Source: Dipteris shenzhenensis (Eukaryota; Polypodiophyta; Polypodiopsida; Gleicheniales). Taken from it: a DNA stretch of 64,000 nt. Location of the stretch: assembly GCA_047967505.1 (NCBI GenBank), contig CM106539.1. One strand, written 5' to 3'. Made by a program: the position numbers and the translations under genes. The notes under the pieces are model-generated. The model worked only from the letters and a program-made list of their open reading frames with translations. It ran no database searches and was not told the DNA's origin. Shown here piece by piece: positions 11,401 to 21,688 of the stretch; position 1 is the stretch's first letter; the number at the start of each line of letters is the position of its first letter.

Positions 11401-12606
11401 GTCACTCTGCGATCCTATGATTTTCTCCACAACCGTAACACTTGATTGGTGCTCGATATGTGTTGGGTCGCACTTGATTTGCATAGACTGGTATGAGACC
11501 CTCTGTACCTTCTACATAGTACACTGGGTACTCTGCTTCATACTCAAATAGCGAGTCTACTTCCTCGGCTTGTAATTAATGTATGGGAATTGCCTGAGGA
11601 GCTGGATTTGGTGCTCTTGGATACGGTCGTGGATTCGGATTCCTCAGTAGTTGTGGGACTTGTGTCTGAACGGGAATAGGATTTAGTCTCTGAGCTGGGG
11701 GCACTTGTGCAAGTGCCGGTTGCCTGTATACTGGCATGGGTGCCGCTTGGTATTGTGGTGGTCGAGGCGGATTGTTGCGCATGTTGAAGATGCAACTGTT
11801 CTCATCATGACCACCGACGACGCAGATATGGCACCACAACCGTGGCGGTGGATTTGCTTGTGCAGTGATCCTTGCTCGTAGGACTGGGCATTCATTTGCT
11901 GTATGATTTGCCAAGCAGTGTGGGCACCAGACATTTTCTCGTCGTGGATATGTTTGAGTTGGTGGCTGAGACAAGTGGAGTTTTTGATCCATGGCCTACA
12001 TCATATCTTCTTTCAGCTTCAAGGTCATGGCCTCTAGGTGATCTTCATTGGATGTTTCGGCAGTGTCCTTTGATTTACCTTTTTTCGAGCATTTATCTCG
12101 TGTATTTGATCTGGCATCATCACTGCTAGTGTCTGAATCTGTCATGCCATCTTCGATGTCAATGGCTGCCGCATGAGCAGCATTGAATGTTTCATAGCTA
12201 CTTATCTTTTTCATATCCTTGCGGATTTTCTTTCGTAGACCTACTATGAACCATGCCGTGAGGTACTTTGCATCTGGGCGTGGGCCACATTTGGCGATCA
12301 ATCTCTTCATCTTTCCCAGGTATGTGCGTACATCTTCCCTCCAACCTTGTTCGATCTTGCTGAGTTGGAGAGCAGGATCATCTTGTAGCCTCTCTGTTTG
12401 GAAGCGACGTTTGAATTCGGTTTGAAGTAGGTTCCATGTGGCACGTTCTTCCACGAGAAGGTCGAGGTACCATTCTGACGCCTCATTAGTTAAGGCCATT
12501 GGAAACCAAGCCACATTGGTTTCATGGGATTGATCACCACCTGCTCGACATGCGACATCAAAATGCTAGAGGAAGCTAGCTGGGTCTCCCCTACCATTAT
12601 ATTTGG
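8337..12606 (-). pseudogene. Ty3/gypsy gag-protease-RT-RNase H of element D
   Basis: Reads leftward: gag domain (12.0-12.6 kb), zinc knuckles (11.4 kb), protease (VDGGAGVNVLSKELYKEWG, 10.6 kb), linker, RT (HTDWVSPIVIVPKR, LRICVNLKNVNAATIRDHYP at 9.1-9.2 kb), RNase H (HTDGSKYAIGSVLC at 8.5 kb). RT lost the block between SGSNQVQIAPQD and CREYGISLNPTKC, so the FLDD catalytic motif seen in copy C is absent. Against element A there is a deletion of about 190 bp near 10,213. TAA at 11,576 and a TAG near 11,995 stand where A has CAA and CAG. The gag N-terminus ends abruptly at 12,606. Dead copy. Confidence 0.92.
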
Positions 12607-12628
12607 GAAACCAAGTCTTCCTTAGTTA

Positions 12629-12664
12629 GGATTAGATTGTATCACAAGCACTCACTTGCATATG
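12629..12664. repeat. 36-bp inverted repeat, left copy
   Basis: Starts GGATTAGATTGTATCA and ends CATATG. Reverse complement of 17,328-17,363 with two mismatches. With its partner it brackets 4.7 kb in which retrotransposon parts run opposite to their surroundings. Confidence 0.9.
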
Positions 12665-12959
12665 TACGTCTTCGCACATATAGGTAGCATCAATCGATTT
12701 TACCTAGAGCTCAGAAGTGATGATGAGTTCTAGCTGCCCTATGAAAATCCTAGCAAAAAAAGCATATAGTTAATCCCTACTTAGCTACTAGGTCACGTGC
12801 ACTCACACGCTTTCGCTTAGACACATAGATGATTGCATGAATAATTGTACCACACACTTTCATTCCACACTCTCAAAGGATGTATAACCAAAAAAAAGGA
12901 TCTCTCTCCCACACACTCACAGAAAGGTCATACAGGCATGCCAAACAATTTAATGATCA

Positions 12960-15240
12960 ATGGTACACTACATGTACATGGATGTAGGTTCAAAAAAGAT
13001 GCCGCCACTAAAGAGGATGCGCAGAAAGAGCCCACCGCCTCAACCACGGGACCCCCTCCAGAGTTCGCAGCCATCTACATCCTCTCAACCACGGAGACCA
13101 CAGGCGTTCGTGGTCCAAAGCGATAGCTCCGAAGAAGATTCAGTGCATGACCAAGCAGAACAAATGCCACCCCAGTCACAGCCGCCCTACACAACCGTTA
13201 ACAAGGCCCAATCATTGGAACTTGTCTGGCCACCCACATCGACTTATGCTCTTTCCTAGGAAGCAACATCTTACTTAGAGCAATGGGGTCTAGGCAATTT
13301 GCATGAGAGCCTCAAATCCTTGGAGGACAGTCCTATCATGACCACCTACATCAAGGACTTTCTCCACTCTTACTACTCCAGCAATGCAACGGATGGCAAG
13401 TACAGTGGCAAGTACAGTACAATCACTGTACAGCAGAGCCCATTGAACATTATCCTCGACAGTACGGTCATTCAAAGGGCTTTCTCACTGCCAAAACAAG
13501 GTGGCCAATACCCTAAACGATCTGCTGATGCAAAGTTTATCGAAGTACAGTCTCTCCTCACCAAGGGTACCCTGATCCATAGAGATGGCGTATTGCTTCG
13601 CACAATCCTTGACCCTCGCCTCAAGGAAGCAGCACAATTTCTATCCACAATCTTGGGAATAAAGAATTGCAAGGAACGCTCCCTTCCACTCCGCACATTT
13701 GTTTTGCTGAGTAGGAAGCTAAAACAAGACTGTGTCCAACACTTCGTCATTTTCTTTACCAAAAAACTCGATGGTTCTTCAGGCCAGAAATGTAAAATTC
13801 CACACTTATTGGCTATAATCATCAAAAAAGAACTACAAGAAAGAGAAATGACTCTGCCCCAGTCTCCAAAGCCAATTGAGGAGTTGGACATACCCTTCTC
13901 ACCAGTATGGGAGCCGTCATCAACTGCTCCAGCTATCACATTGATAAGTACAGGTGCCTTAACAGAAGTACCTATTCTGGAAAGCAGGATTGCGGAATTG
14001 CCCCAGGAAATGTTACAGCTCGGTGCACAACTGCAACCACTAAGTCTCCACCAACAGCACCAACCCGAGCTCAAGACAAGGTTGGCACCCGAACCTGAGG
14101 AAAGATCAGCACCAGAGCTTGAGACCACATTAGCACTCGAACCACCCATCGACGCCATGCCAGTCGATGAGCCCCAAGGAGAGCTAGTGCCAGATCAGCA
14201 GTATGACTATTGTACACAAGGGACTGAAATGCCATTGGAACAACCTCCCCCAAGTACTACAGAATCATCGGGATGGCTACATGGGCACCACTTGTATCAG
14301 CAATATCGCCAGACCTCATCACCGTCTGTCATTCTTCAACATCAAGCTAGCCAAATGATCCAAATGTCAGAACTCTTCACTAGCTTGGCTAAGGAAGCAT
14401 ATGCAAGAGAATTGGAAAGGCAGACGGCATCAGAAATCGAAGACCAATTCCAGGCAATCGCCATAGAGGTCAAGGCACTTCGGGCACAGATAGATGGCAC
14501 ATATAGATGAGAAGGAGGTAGAAGAAGTGCGCATGAACCAGGCTCTCCAAGCTCAAGAGAAGGCCGTAAGGGATGTGACCTCCAGCCTCCACCAAATTCA
14601 AACACAGCTGACTGCGGCAGTAGAAGCAATGGCAATCCTACAGACCTCCTATAACTCCCTGACATCTGCACATGCGCAACAAACAGAGGTAGCGGCACAA
14701 GCTCGACTCACTCTCATTCACAAAGAAGAAGAGCTCCAGGATTGCAAAGACAAGCTTGAAGACATGAAACAATCTTTGGCAGTACGTGCCTTTAGCATTG
14801 ATGAGCTTACAAGGGAATGCCGACTCTTAAAAGACCAACTTGCTACTGTTCAAGAGGCCAGCACTTCACAAAGCCAGGTCTTGGACCAATGGTCCAATAC
14901 CACTGAAGACATTCCTCAACAGGCAAAGGTCACCTTGCAAATGAAAAAACGTAAGGAGGCATACACAACCATCTACCATCAGTACAAAGAAAAAATGAAT
15001 GAGATGCACTCCCAAAAAATAGCCATCTCCAAGCTTGAACTCCAATTGCTAGTGCACAACAATGAGACATTGGAAGACAACACCAATGCCACCCCACTAC
15101 AATGCACAACCGTGGTGTACGAAGAGCTTGTGGCTGCTCTACAAGTGGAAGATCACCTCAACGCACGCGTGCTTATCCAATGGAAGCAACTCCAAATCAG
15201 GATCATATCTGCTCATCCAACAATCAACTGGAAACGATGA
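12960..15240 (+). pseudogene. Extra ORF (about 760 aa) of the gypsy family, upstream of the gag leader
   Basis: I cannot assign a family with confidence. The frame from 12,960 to 14,510 has one stop (TAG at 13,257). It then shifts by one frame near 14,500 into a second open frame ending at 15,240, with continuous helical character across the join. Order: basic nuclear-localisation-like stretch (KKMPPLKRMRRKSPPP); a compact domain at about residues 110-300 (LLRTILDPRLKEAAQFLSTI, LPLRTFVLLSRKL) that loosely recalls plant transposon-associated domains; a Pro/Glu-rich linker; then a long coiled coil (about residues 480-760, heptad-rich Q/E/K/L). It is followed on the same strand by a pyrimidine-rich leader and a gag start at 17,231, as expected for an ORF1 between 5' LTR and gag. 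Confidence 0.6.
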
Positions 15241-15304
15241 ATCGGGATTAAAACCCTGCACATAATTTGCCAAGCCTTGTCTGAAGATGAGAAGAATATC
15301 TTCT

Positions 15305-16290
15305 GCCTGTCTACACCTCCACCACCACCTCCCCCTCTCCCCCTCCCCCTCCATCTCCACCTCCCCCACTCCCCCTCCCCCTCCACCACCACCTCCCCCC
15401 CTCCCCCTCCCCCTTCATCTCCACCTCCCCTCCCCCCTCCCCCTCCATCTCCACCTCCCCCTCCCCCCTCCCCCTCCCTTTCTCTCTCTCATTTTCTCCC
15501 CCTCCCCCTCTCTCTCCTTTCTCTCTCCTCTCTCCCCCTTTTCCCCCCCCTCTCTCTCTTCTCTCTCTCCCTCCCCCCCCCCTCCCCCTCCATCTCCACC
15601 TCCCCCTCCCCCCTCCCCCTCCCTTTCTCTCTCTCATTTTCTCCCCCTCCCCCTCTCTCTCCTTTCTCTCTCCTCTCTCCCCCTTTTTCCCCCCCTCTCT
15701 CTCTCCTCTCTCTCTCTCCCTCCCCCCCCCCCTCTCTCTCCCTCTCTCCTCTCTCCCCCTCATTTCCCCCCACCCCCCCTCTCTCTCTCCCCCTTACCAT
15801 GGTCTACCCTCCCCACCCCACCCCACCCCCCCTCCCGCGGCGACGCTCCGCAGAGCCGCCGTCGTCGCCTCGCCCACCCCCCAACCCCCCGCCGCCTGCC
15901 CCCTCTCTCTAACCCCCTGCTGCCCCGCACACCCCCCAACCCCCCGCCCCGCGCACCCCCCAACTCCTCGCCCCCGCTCACCCCACTCCCCCACCCCGCC
16001 CCGCCAGCGGCGGCGTCCCAGCGCCCTCCCCCATCGCCCCGCCCCCGCCCCCCGCCACCCCCCGCCCTCCCCCGTCGCAAAGCCCCCCTCTCCCCTCACC
16101 CCCTCACCCCTCCGCTCGTGCCCTCTCCCCCGCTCACCCCACTCCTCCGACCCTCACCCCTGTTTCCCCCCGCCCTTCACCCCCTGCGCACACCCCTTCC
16201 CCCTGCGCGCAACCCCCCTGCGCCATTCCCCCCTTGCGACACCCCCCCCGGCGCCGCCGTCGGACGCCCCCCAGCACACTAGAAGGAAAA
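15305..16290. repeat. Pyrimidine-rich leader block (inverted copy of 4.24-5.93 kb)
   Basis: C/T-rich on plus with the same CCACCACCACCTCCCCC and CTCTCTC modules as the reverse complement of the element A leader, in shortened form (about 1.0 kb instead of 1.7 kb). The GC-rich end (15.8-16.27 kb) matches 4.24-4.85 kb. The large Pro/Ser/Leu frames on plus are compositional. Confidence 0.9.
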
Positions 16291-16296
16291 AAAAAA

Positions 16297-16640
16297 AAAA
16301 AAACCTAACCTAAAACTAACCTCAGGTTAGTGACTAACTGCGGTTAGGTTAGTTGGTTAACCTAGGTTAGGCTAGGTTAGTTGGTTATCCCTAGGCTAGT
16401 TAGTCTAACTCAGTTAGACTAGGTTAAGCTAGGTTAGTTAGCAGAAACCTAGACTAGGTTAGTTTTGCCTTTGGTTCGGTTAGTTTCACCTAACCTCAGT
16501 TAACTTAACTGTAGTTAGTTACACTAACTAAGTTTGGCTATGGTTAGTCTAACCCTCCCTAGGCTAGGTTAGACTAACTGATTAGTCTCTAACTAGACAA
16601 ATAGGTTAGTTAGTCTAACTAGAGTCACTTGGTTTCAACC
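16297..16640. repeat. CTAAC/GTTAG-rich block, inverted copy
   Basis: Reverse complement of the block at 3.90-4.24 kb, with small differences, in the same place relative to the gag ATG. Confidence 0.85.
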
Positions 16641-17230
16641 CCTCAGTTGGACCTAAAGTCCCTTCCCACCACAATTAGGACCCCCCAAACGCAAAATTTA
16701 CCCCTCCTTTAACCCCTCGAAACTCATCCGTTTGGGACCCAAATTGAACCCCGTTTGAACCCAGATTTCACACACGAAAACACCACGTTACGGGGTATTT
16801 TTCCAGCCCATTGCACACCATTTCAGCATCCCTAGCACACGTTCATTCATGCCCTGGTGTGGGCCTCATTTTGCATTAATTCACTCGTATTTTCACGCCG
16901 TGACCTCCGATTAACGATCCGTCTGCACTGGCACATTTCCCTACACACCTAGGACAATCTTAGGCACATTATTAACACGACGGTCCCTAGAGACACTAAC
17001 ACCACTCTAACTCTCCTAACAACACCACCTCCACAAACGCCCTTGGGGTAGCGACACCCTTGGCAAATCATGCACAATCTGCATGCAGTTACGTTCCGGC
17101 CAATGACATCGACTCCAACGCTCGCCCCATCTGCAACTAACTCCACTGCAACAACCGCCCCCGCCAATCCTCTACCCCAAATCCCCCCCTGAGATTCAAC
17201 AACTTCCTTTAACTCCTCCACGTCCCAACA

Positions 17231-17327
17231 TGGCTGGACGCCATCATGAGCATGATGGGGATATCGAGCTCGATGCCGAGGCTGACAACTTCTTCAATCG
17301 ACAAAATCACAACAATCAAGGCCGATG
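17231..17327 (+). pseudogene. Gag N-terminal fragment in inverted orientation
   Basis: The ATG at 17,231 opens MAGRHHEHDGDIELDAEA followed by DNFFNRQNHNNQGR, the same N-terminus as element A. Where A has a TGA stop this copy keeps CAA. It breaks off at the 36-bp inverted repeat; the remainder of the gag gene resumes on the other strand at 12,606. Confidence 0.85.
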
Positions 17328-17363
17328 CCCATATGCAAGTGAGTGCTCATGATACAATCTAAT
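17328..17363. repeat. 36-bp inverted repeat, right copy
   Basis: Partner of 12,629-12,664. To its right, sequence from 17,365 matches the primer-site-proximal leader of element A (from 6457), so this repeat marks an exact rearrangement boundary. Confidence 0.9.
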
Positions 17364-17463
17364 CCTTCTCCTTGCCCTTGAGTGTTATGTTCGTGAAAGT
17401 TTGAAGTAGTGACTTGTTTTACACATACCTACGTATGTTTACTCACTACTTGAGACGCTAGTC

Positions 17464-17481
17464 TCCCCACCAACGGCACCA
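17464..17481 (-). promoter_or_regulatory. Primer-binding site, tRNA-Asp type (element D)
   Basis: Minus strand reads TGGTGCCGTTGGTGGGGA, three mismatches from a tRNA-Asp 3' complement. It lies two bases inside the LTR terminus at 17,484, as in element A. Confidence 0.8.
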
Positions 17482-17483
17482 AA

Positions 17484-18640
17484 TGTTGGCTCTTTCCTAC
17501 TGCTTTCGTAGGAAGAGCTGGGTATTCTATGTTGGAGGGTTCCGAGGCTTTTTGTCACCTACAGATATATTGGGATTGTCGGTTGTAGTATATGTGTAGC
17601 TTAGGCCTCGAGTCGTGTTCCGGTGAGAGACATAGGCTTAAGTGTGGTAAGCAAACAAAGTGCAAGCATGTGTAAAAGGCACGTAAACCATCTTTGTTGA
17701 GGTAATGAAGGCTTTCGCCTTCATTGGGAGTTGTAGGGCTTAGGAGGAGTTTAAGGGTTCAGAAGGAGGTTCCAGGGTTCAGAAGGAGGTTCCAGGGTTT
17801 AGAAAGAGTTCCAAGGTTTAAAAGGAGGTTCCAGGGTTTAGAAAGGTTTAGAAGGAGTCCAGGGTTAGAAGGAGGATCCAAGGTTCAGAGTAGAGTACAT
17901 GGTGGAGAACTCATCTCCCTCATAGATCATGGAGTTTAAGGGTTTAGGAAAGCATAGGAGTGGGAGAGGAAGAAGGTGTAAGAGCATGGGTGAAAGAAGT
18001 GAGAGGAGGAAGGAGGAGGAGGGAAGAGGAGGATGGAGGGGGAGGAGAGAGGAGGAAGGAGGAGGAGGAGGAGGAGGAGGGAGGAGGAGGAGAAGGAAGA
18101 AGAAGGAGGAGGGAGGAGGAGAGAGAGAGGGTGGGTTGCAGGGTTGGGGGAGAGGGGAGAAGGGTTGCAAGGTTAGGACATGCTTTTGGACGTGCATTGC
18201 GAGGAAGCATGGACACTTGAGACAAATGCTTGGAATACCAAAGTAGACTCAACACAATGCCCCAAAGAGTGTAGGCTTCATTCCATTATGGGGTATTTAT
18301 ACAAGTTGGAGAGCTTCTCTCTTTGCATGTAACACAAAGTCATATCACAAAGTTGTAACACAAAGTTGTATCACAAAGTTGTAACACAAAGTTGTAACAC
18401 ATTCTCTCTCTACATGTAGAAGTTGTAACACAAAGTTGTTACACAAAGTTTTTACACAAAGTTGTAACACAAAGTTGTGTCACAAAGTCGTAACACATTC
18501 TCTCTCTTCATGTAGACAAACTTGTAACACAAAGTTGTTACACAAAGTCGTAACACAAAGTTGTGTCCAGAAGTTGTAACACAAAGTTGTATCACAAAGT
18601 TATAACACCTTCTCTTTCTTCATAAGTTCATGTTGGCACA
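17484..18640 (-). mobile_element. Gypsy LTR (5' LTR of element D)
   Basis: Starts TGTTGGCTC on plus and is collinear with 6571-7710. It shows the same GGTTCCAGGGTTTAGAAGG repeats, a GGA block (18.0-18.13 kb) and an AACACAAAGTTGT array (18.33-18.61 kb), with small indels. The outer boundary is not clean: by about 18,645 the sequence is gag coding of another copy (C), so the end was lost or joined by deletion. Confidence 0.75.
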
Positions 18641-18644
18641 GAGT

Positions 18645-18677
18645 CAACATCAACTCCCAAGCCTCAAATAAAAGAGC
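18645..18677 (+). pseudogene. Gag fragment of gypsy copy C, left of the copia insertion
   Basis: Encodes TSTPKPQIKE, the gag segment that in element A reads TSTPKPRIKEAPFPNAEVEK. It continues at 24,163 on the far side of the copia element. Confidence 0.8.
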
Positions 18678-18975
18678 TGTTGAGATATCAAGCTCTATCC
18701 CCGACATATCTCCTGGATGACTATCATTTATGTCACCGCCTATGTTAGTTGTACTCGTGGTGTAGTTAGACTACCACGTATGTTTTTGGTTTGGGTTCAC
18801 ATATGAACCACGTATTCTAGGTTTTGACATATAGGGTATTTCCCTCTTCTATTGTATCGTTGTTGTGTGCAAAAGTGAAGAAAGGCTTCACCCTCCAACC
18901 TTGTGTCCTCTCTCTTTTGTGTGTTGTGAAGAAAGCTGAACTTGAGTCTCCTATCTCTCTCCCTTATTCTTTACA
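18678..18975 (+). repeat. Copia 5' LTR
   Basis: Starts TGTTGAGA, ends TTTACA, 298 bp; matches 23,865-24,162 except for one base. Confidence 0.97.
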
Positions 18976-18988
18976 TGGTATCAGAGCC
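18976..18988 (+). promoter_or_regulatory. Primer-binding site, tRNA-iMet type (copia)
   Basis: TGGTATCAGAGCC directly follows the 5' LTR and is the standard copia initiator-methionine tRNA complement. Confidence 0.97.
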
Positions 18989-19552
18989 TTGTTCATGGTA
19001 AGGAGCTCAAGAAAGCTAGCCAAGTTTGTGGTGTCCTGGTAAGAGGACCAGTGTAGCTTTCCTATTTCGAGTTTGGGAGCAAATCTCTGCAGGTAGCATA
19101 GCCAGAAGTGCAGGAGTGCACTGCTTCAGATTGAGAGGCCCTTCGCGGTGCAGCGAGAGCGCAGTATATGCTGCGGGAAAGGGCGAAGCCCTATGTGACT
19201 GTATTTTTCTGATTTGAGGCCGTTTCGGGGCCCGTTTTGAAGGCGGAAGTTCTTCGCAGGCACTCGAAAAAAGGCCCTGTTTTTGCTGTGCGACCACCGC
19301 GCGGCTAGTCGGTGGAAAGGTGCCATAGAAATTTCATCGTATGCCTATGTGCAGAGATATTGGGAGTTGCAGATTCATGCCTGTTGCCTGTTGATGCAAA
19401 ATCGTCACGAGGAAGTGACTGTGTGGTGAAATACCACTTTCGTCAGTGTTGCAGATCTGCCCCTGTGAGGCTCTTTGCAGAAGTTTTGCTATTTGCCCTT
19501 CTGAGGCATTTGCTGTGTTTACAGGTTGCTGTTGCAATTCGTGATTTGTAAA

Positions 19553-21688
19553 ATGTCTGAGAATCTGTCTACCATTGTCAGTGAGAAGCTTGACAAGAAC
19601 AACTTCCAAGCATGGAAGTTCAGGATGACAAACTTCTTTATGGGAAAGGGAGTTTGGGATTACATCAGTGGTGAAACTGCAGAACCAGTTTTGGGTGCTG
19701 CTCCCACTCCTGCTGAATTGAAGGCCTTTAAAGAATGGCATGAAAAAGCCAGAAAATGCCTGTATTGGCTGTCCGTTAGCATTTCAGATTCTATGATTGT
19801 GCATATACAGGATCTAGAGACGCCTAAGGAGGCATGGGATACATTGGTGAAGCTGTATAGCACAAATACCAAAGCACGAAAGATGCAGCTAAAGCAGGAG
19901 TTGCACAATGTGCAAAGGAAAAATATGAATATAAATGAGTATTCCTTGAAGGTGAAAGGCCTTGCAGATTCTCTTGCCTCCATTGGAGCACCTGTTGATG
20001 ATGAGGACTTAGTGTCCGTGACCTTGAATGGTCTTGGGAAAGATTATGCACAATTTCGGACATCCATTGGAGTCCGTGAAACATTTCCTGATTTTCAGGA
20101 ACTTATTGCTCTCTTGCTGAGTGAAGAGCAAAGGAATGGTGGTTCAGCCACCTCAACTTCTCAAGAGACTGCTTTCTACTCGAATACAGGTAGAGGCAGG
20201 GGTAGAGGAAGAGGCCGTTCTGGTGGCCGTGCAGGAAATCAGAACCAATAGCAACAACAGGAAAACCAGTCCTATGGAGGAGGACATGGTAGTTCTAGAG
20301 GCAGGGGGAGCCAAAGAGGCCGTGGTTCATGGCAAAGGAACCAGCAAGTAAATAGCAGCACAGAATGCTATTATTGTGGAAAGCCTGGACACAAGGAGAA
20401 TACATGCTATAAAAAGCAGAATGACATCAAAAGTGGGAAGTTGCAGCAAAGCAACTATGCATCATCAAGTGGGCATGGTGACGACAGAAATGAGCACCTT
20501 TTTGTGATGCAGCATATGGTTAACTCCATGTCAGGAGATGCTGCAGCTTGCAATGATGTTTGGTATGTTGATTCAGGTGCCTCTAACCACATGACCAGTC
20601 ATGGTGAGTGGTTTCATGATGTCAGAAATTTGGATAAGCCAGGTTATGTTGAAACAGGTGATGATACTGCGCACCCAATTACGCAGGTTGGTAAAGTGCC
20701 ATTGGCTATACAGGATGGCAAAACAAAGTACTTAGCAGATGTACTTCATGTTCCAAAAATCACTAAGAACCTGGTTTCAGTTGGCCAGATGGTTGAGCAA
20801 GGTCTGCAGGTTAGATTTAATCCTGATGGATGCTTTGTTGAGGACTTGAAAAATAAATGCCGCTTGGTTGCGAAAGGCAACAAAAATGGAAGAATGTTCA
20901 CCTTGGATGTTGATATGCCTGAGGTGAAAGCTGCTATGTTTGCGCATGGGAGAGGTGTCATTGCAGATATTGAGATATGGCACAAGCGCATTGGGCACGT
21001 GAATATACAAAGGCTGAAATCTATGCAAACGAAAAACATTGTTGCAGGTTTGCCTAAATTCAGAGTTGAGGGAATGCAAAAGGTATGTGAAGCATGCCAA
21101 ATGGGTAAGCAGGCCAGACATGCATTTCCCAAAAATGCTAAGGTGAGCAGAAGACCTTTGGAAGTGATCCATTCAGATGTTTGGACAACCAAAGCTGCTT
21201 CTATTGGTGGATGCCATTATTATGTGACGTTTATTGATGACTACACTAGGAAGGTGTGGATTTATTTTATGAAGCACAAAAGTGAAGTGTTCAGCCATTT
21301 CAAGGCTTTTAAGGCCATGGTTGAAAAAGAGAAAGGTGTGCATATTAAAGTGCTAAGATCTGATGGAGGGGGAGAGTACTTTTCAGAAGAATTTTGTGAA
21401 TATCTGAAAGAACAGGGAATTCAAAGGAAGTACTCATGCAGGTCTACCCCTCAGCAGAATGGGGTTGCAGAAAGGAAGAATAGGCATATTGCAGAAGTAG
21501 GACGGGCGATCCTAAATGAGAAAAACATGCCTGATTATTTTTGGGCTGAAGCAGTAGCAACTGCTGTTTATATTATGAACAGAACCCCCACTGCAGCTGT
21601 CCATGGCATGACGCCTGAAGAAATGTATACAGGCCAAAAACCATATATTTCTCACTTGAAGGTATTTAGCTTATGTTCATGTTCCTGA
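19553..21688 (+). pseudogene. Copia gag-protease-integrase part of polyprotein
   Basis: The ATG at 19,553 opens MSENLSTIVSEKLDKNNFQ, the usual copia gag start; an upstream in-frame TTG is not used. Gag domain (WDTLVKLYSTNTKARKMQLK) is followed by a Gly/Arg-rich tail, a TAG at 20,249 (in NQNQ*QQQEN, likely CAG originally), a CCHC knuckle CYYCGKPGHKENTC near 20.37 kb, a protease WYVDSGASNHMT near 20.56 kb, integrase HHCC region (HKRIGHVN, CEACQMGK), and a catalytic core with HSDVW, RSDGGGEY and VAERKN (D, D, E). The frame ends at 21,686 because a few bases are missing after HLKVF, where GSLAYVHVPDE is expected. Confidence 0.95.

Noticed and set aside
15277-16282. Pro/Ser/Leu-rich frames of 211 and 331 aa
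   Set aside because: Same low-complexity leader block in inverted orientation; no domain and many overlapping open frames.
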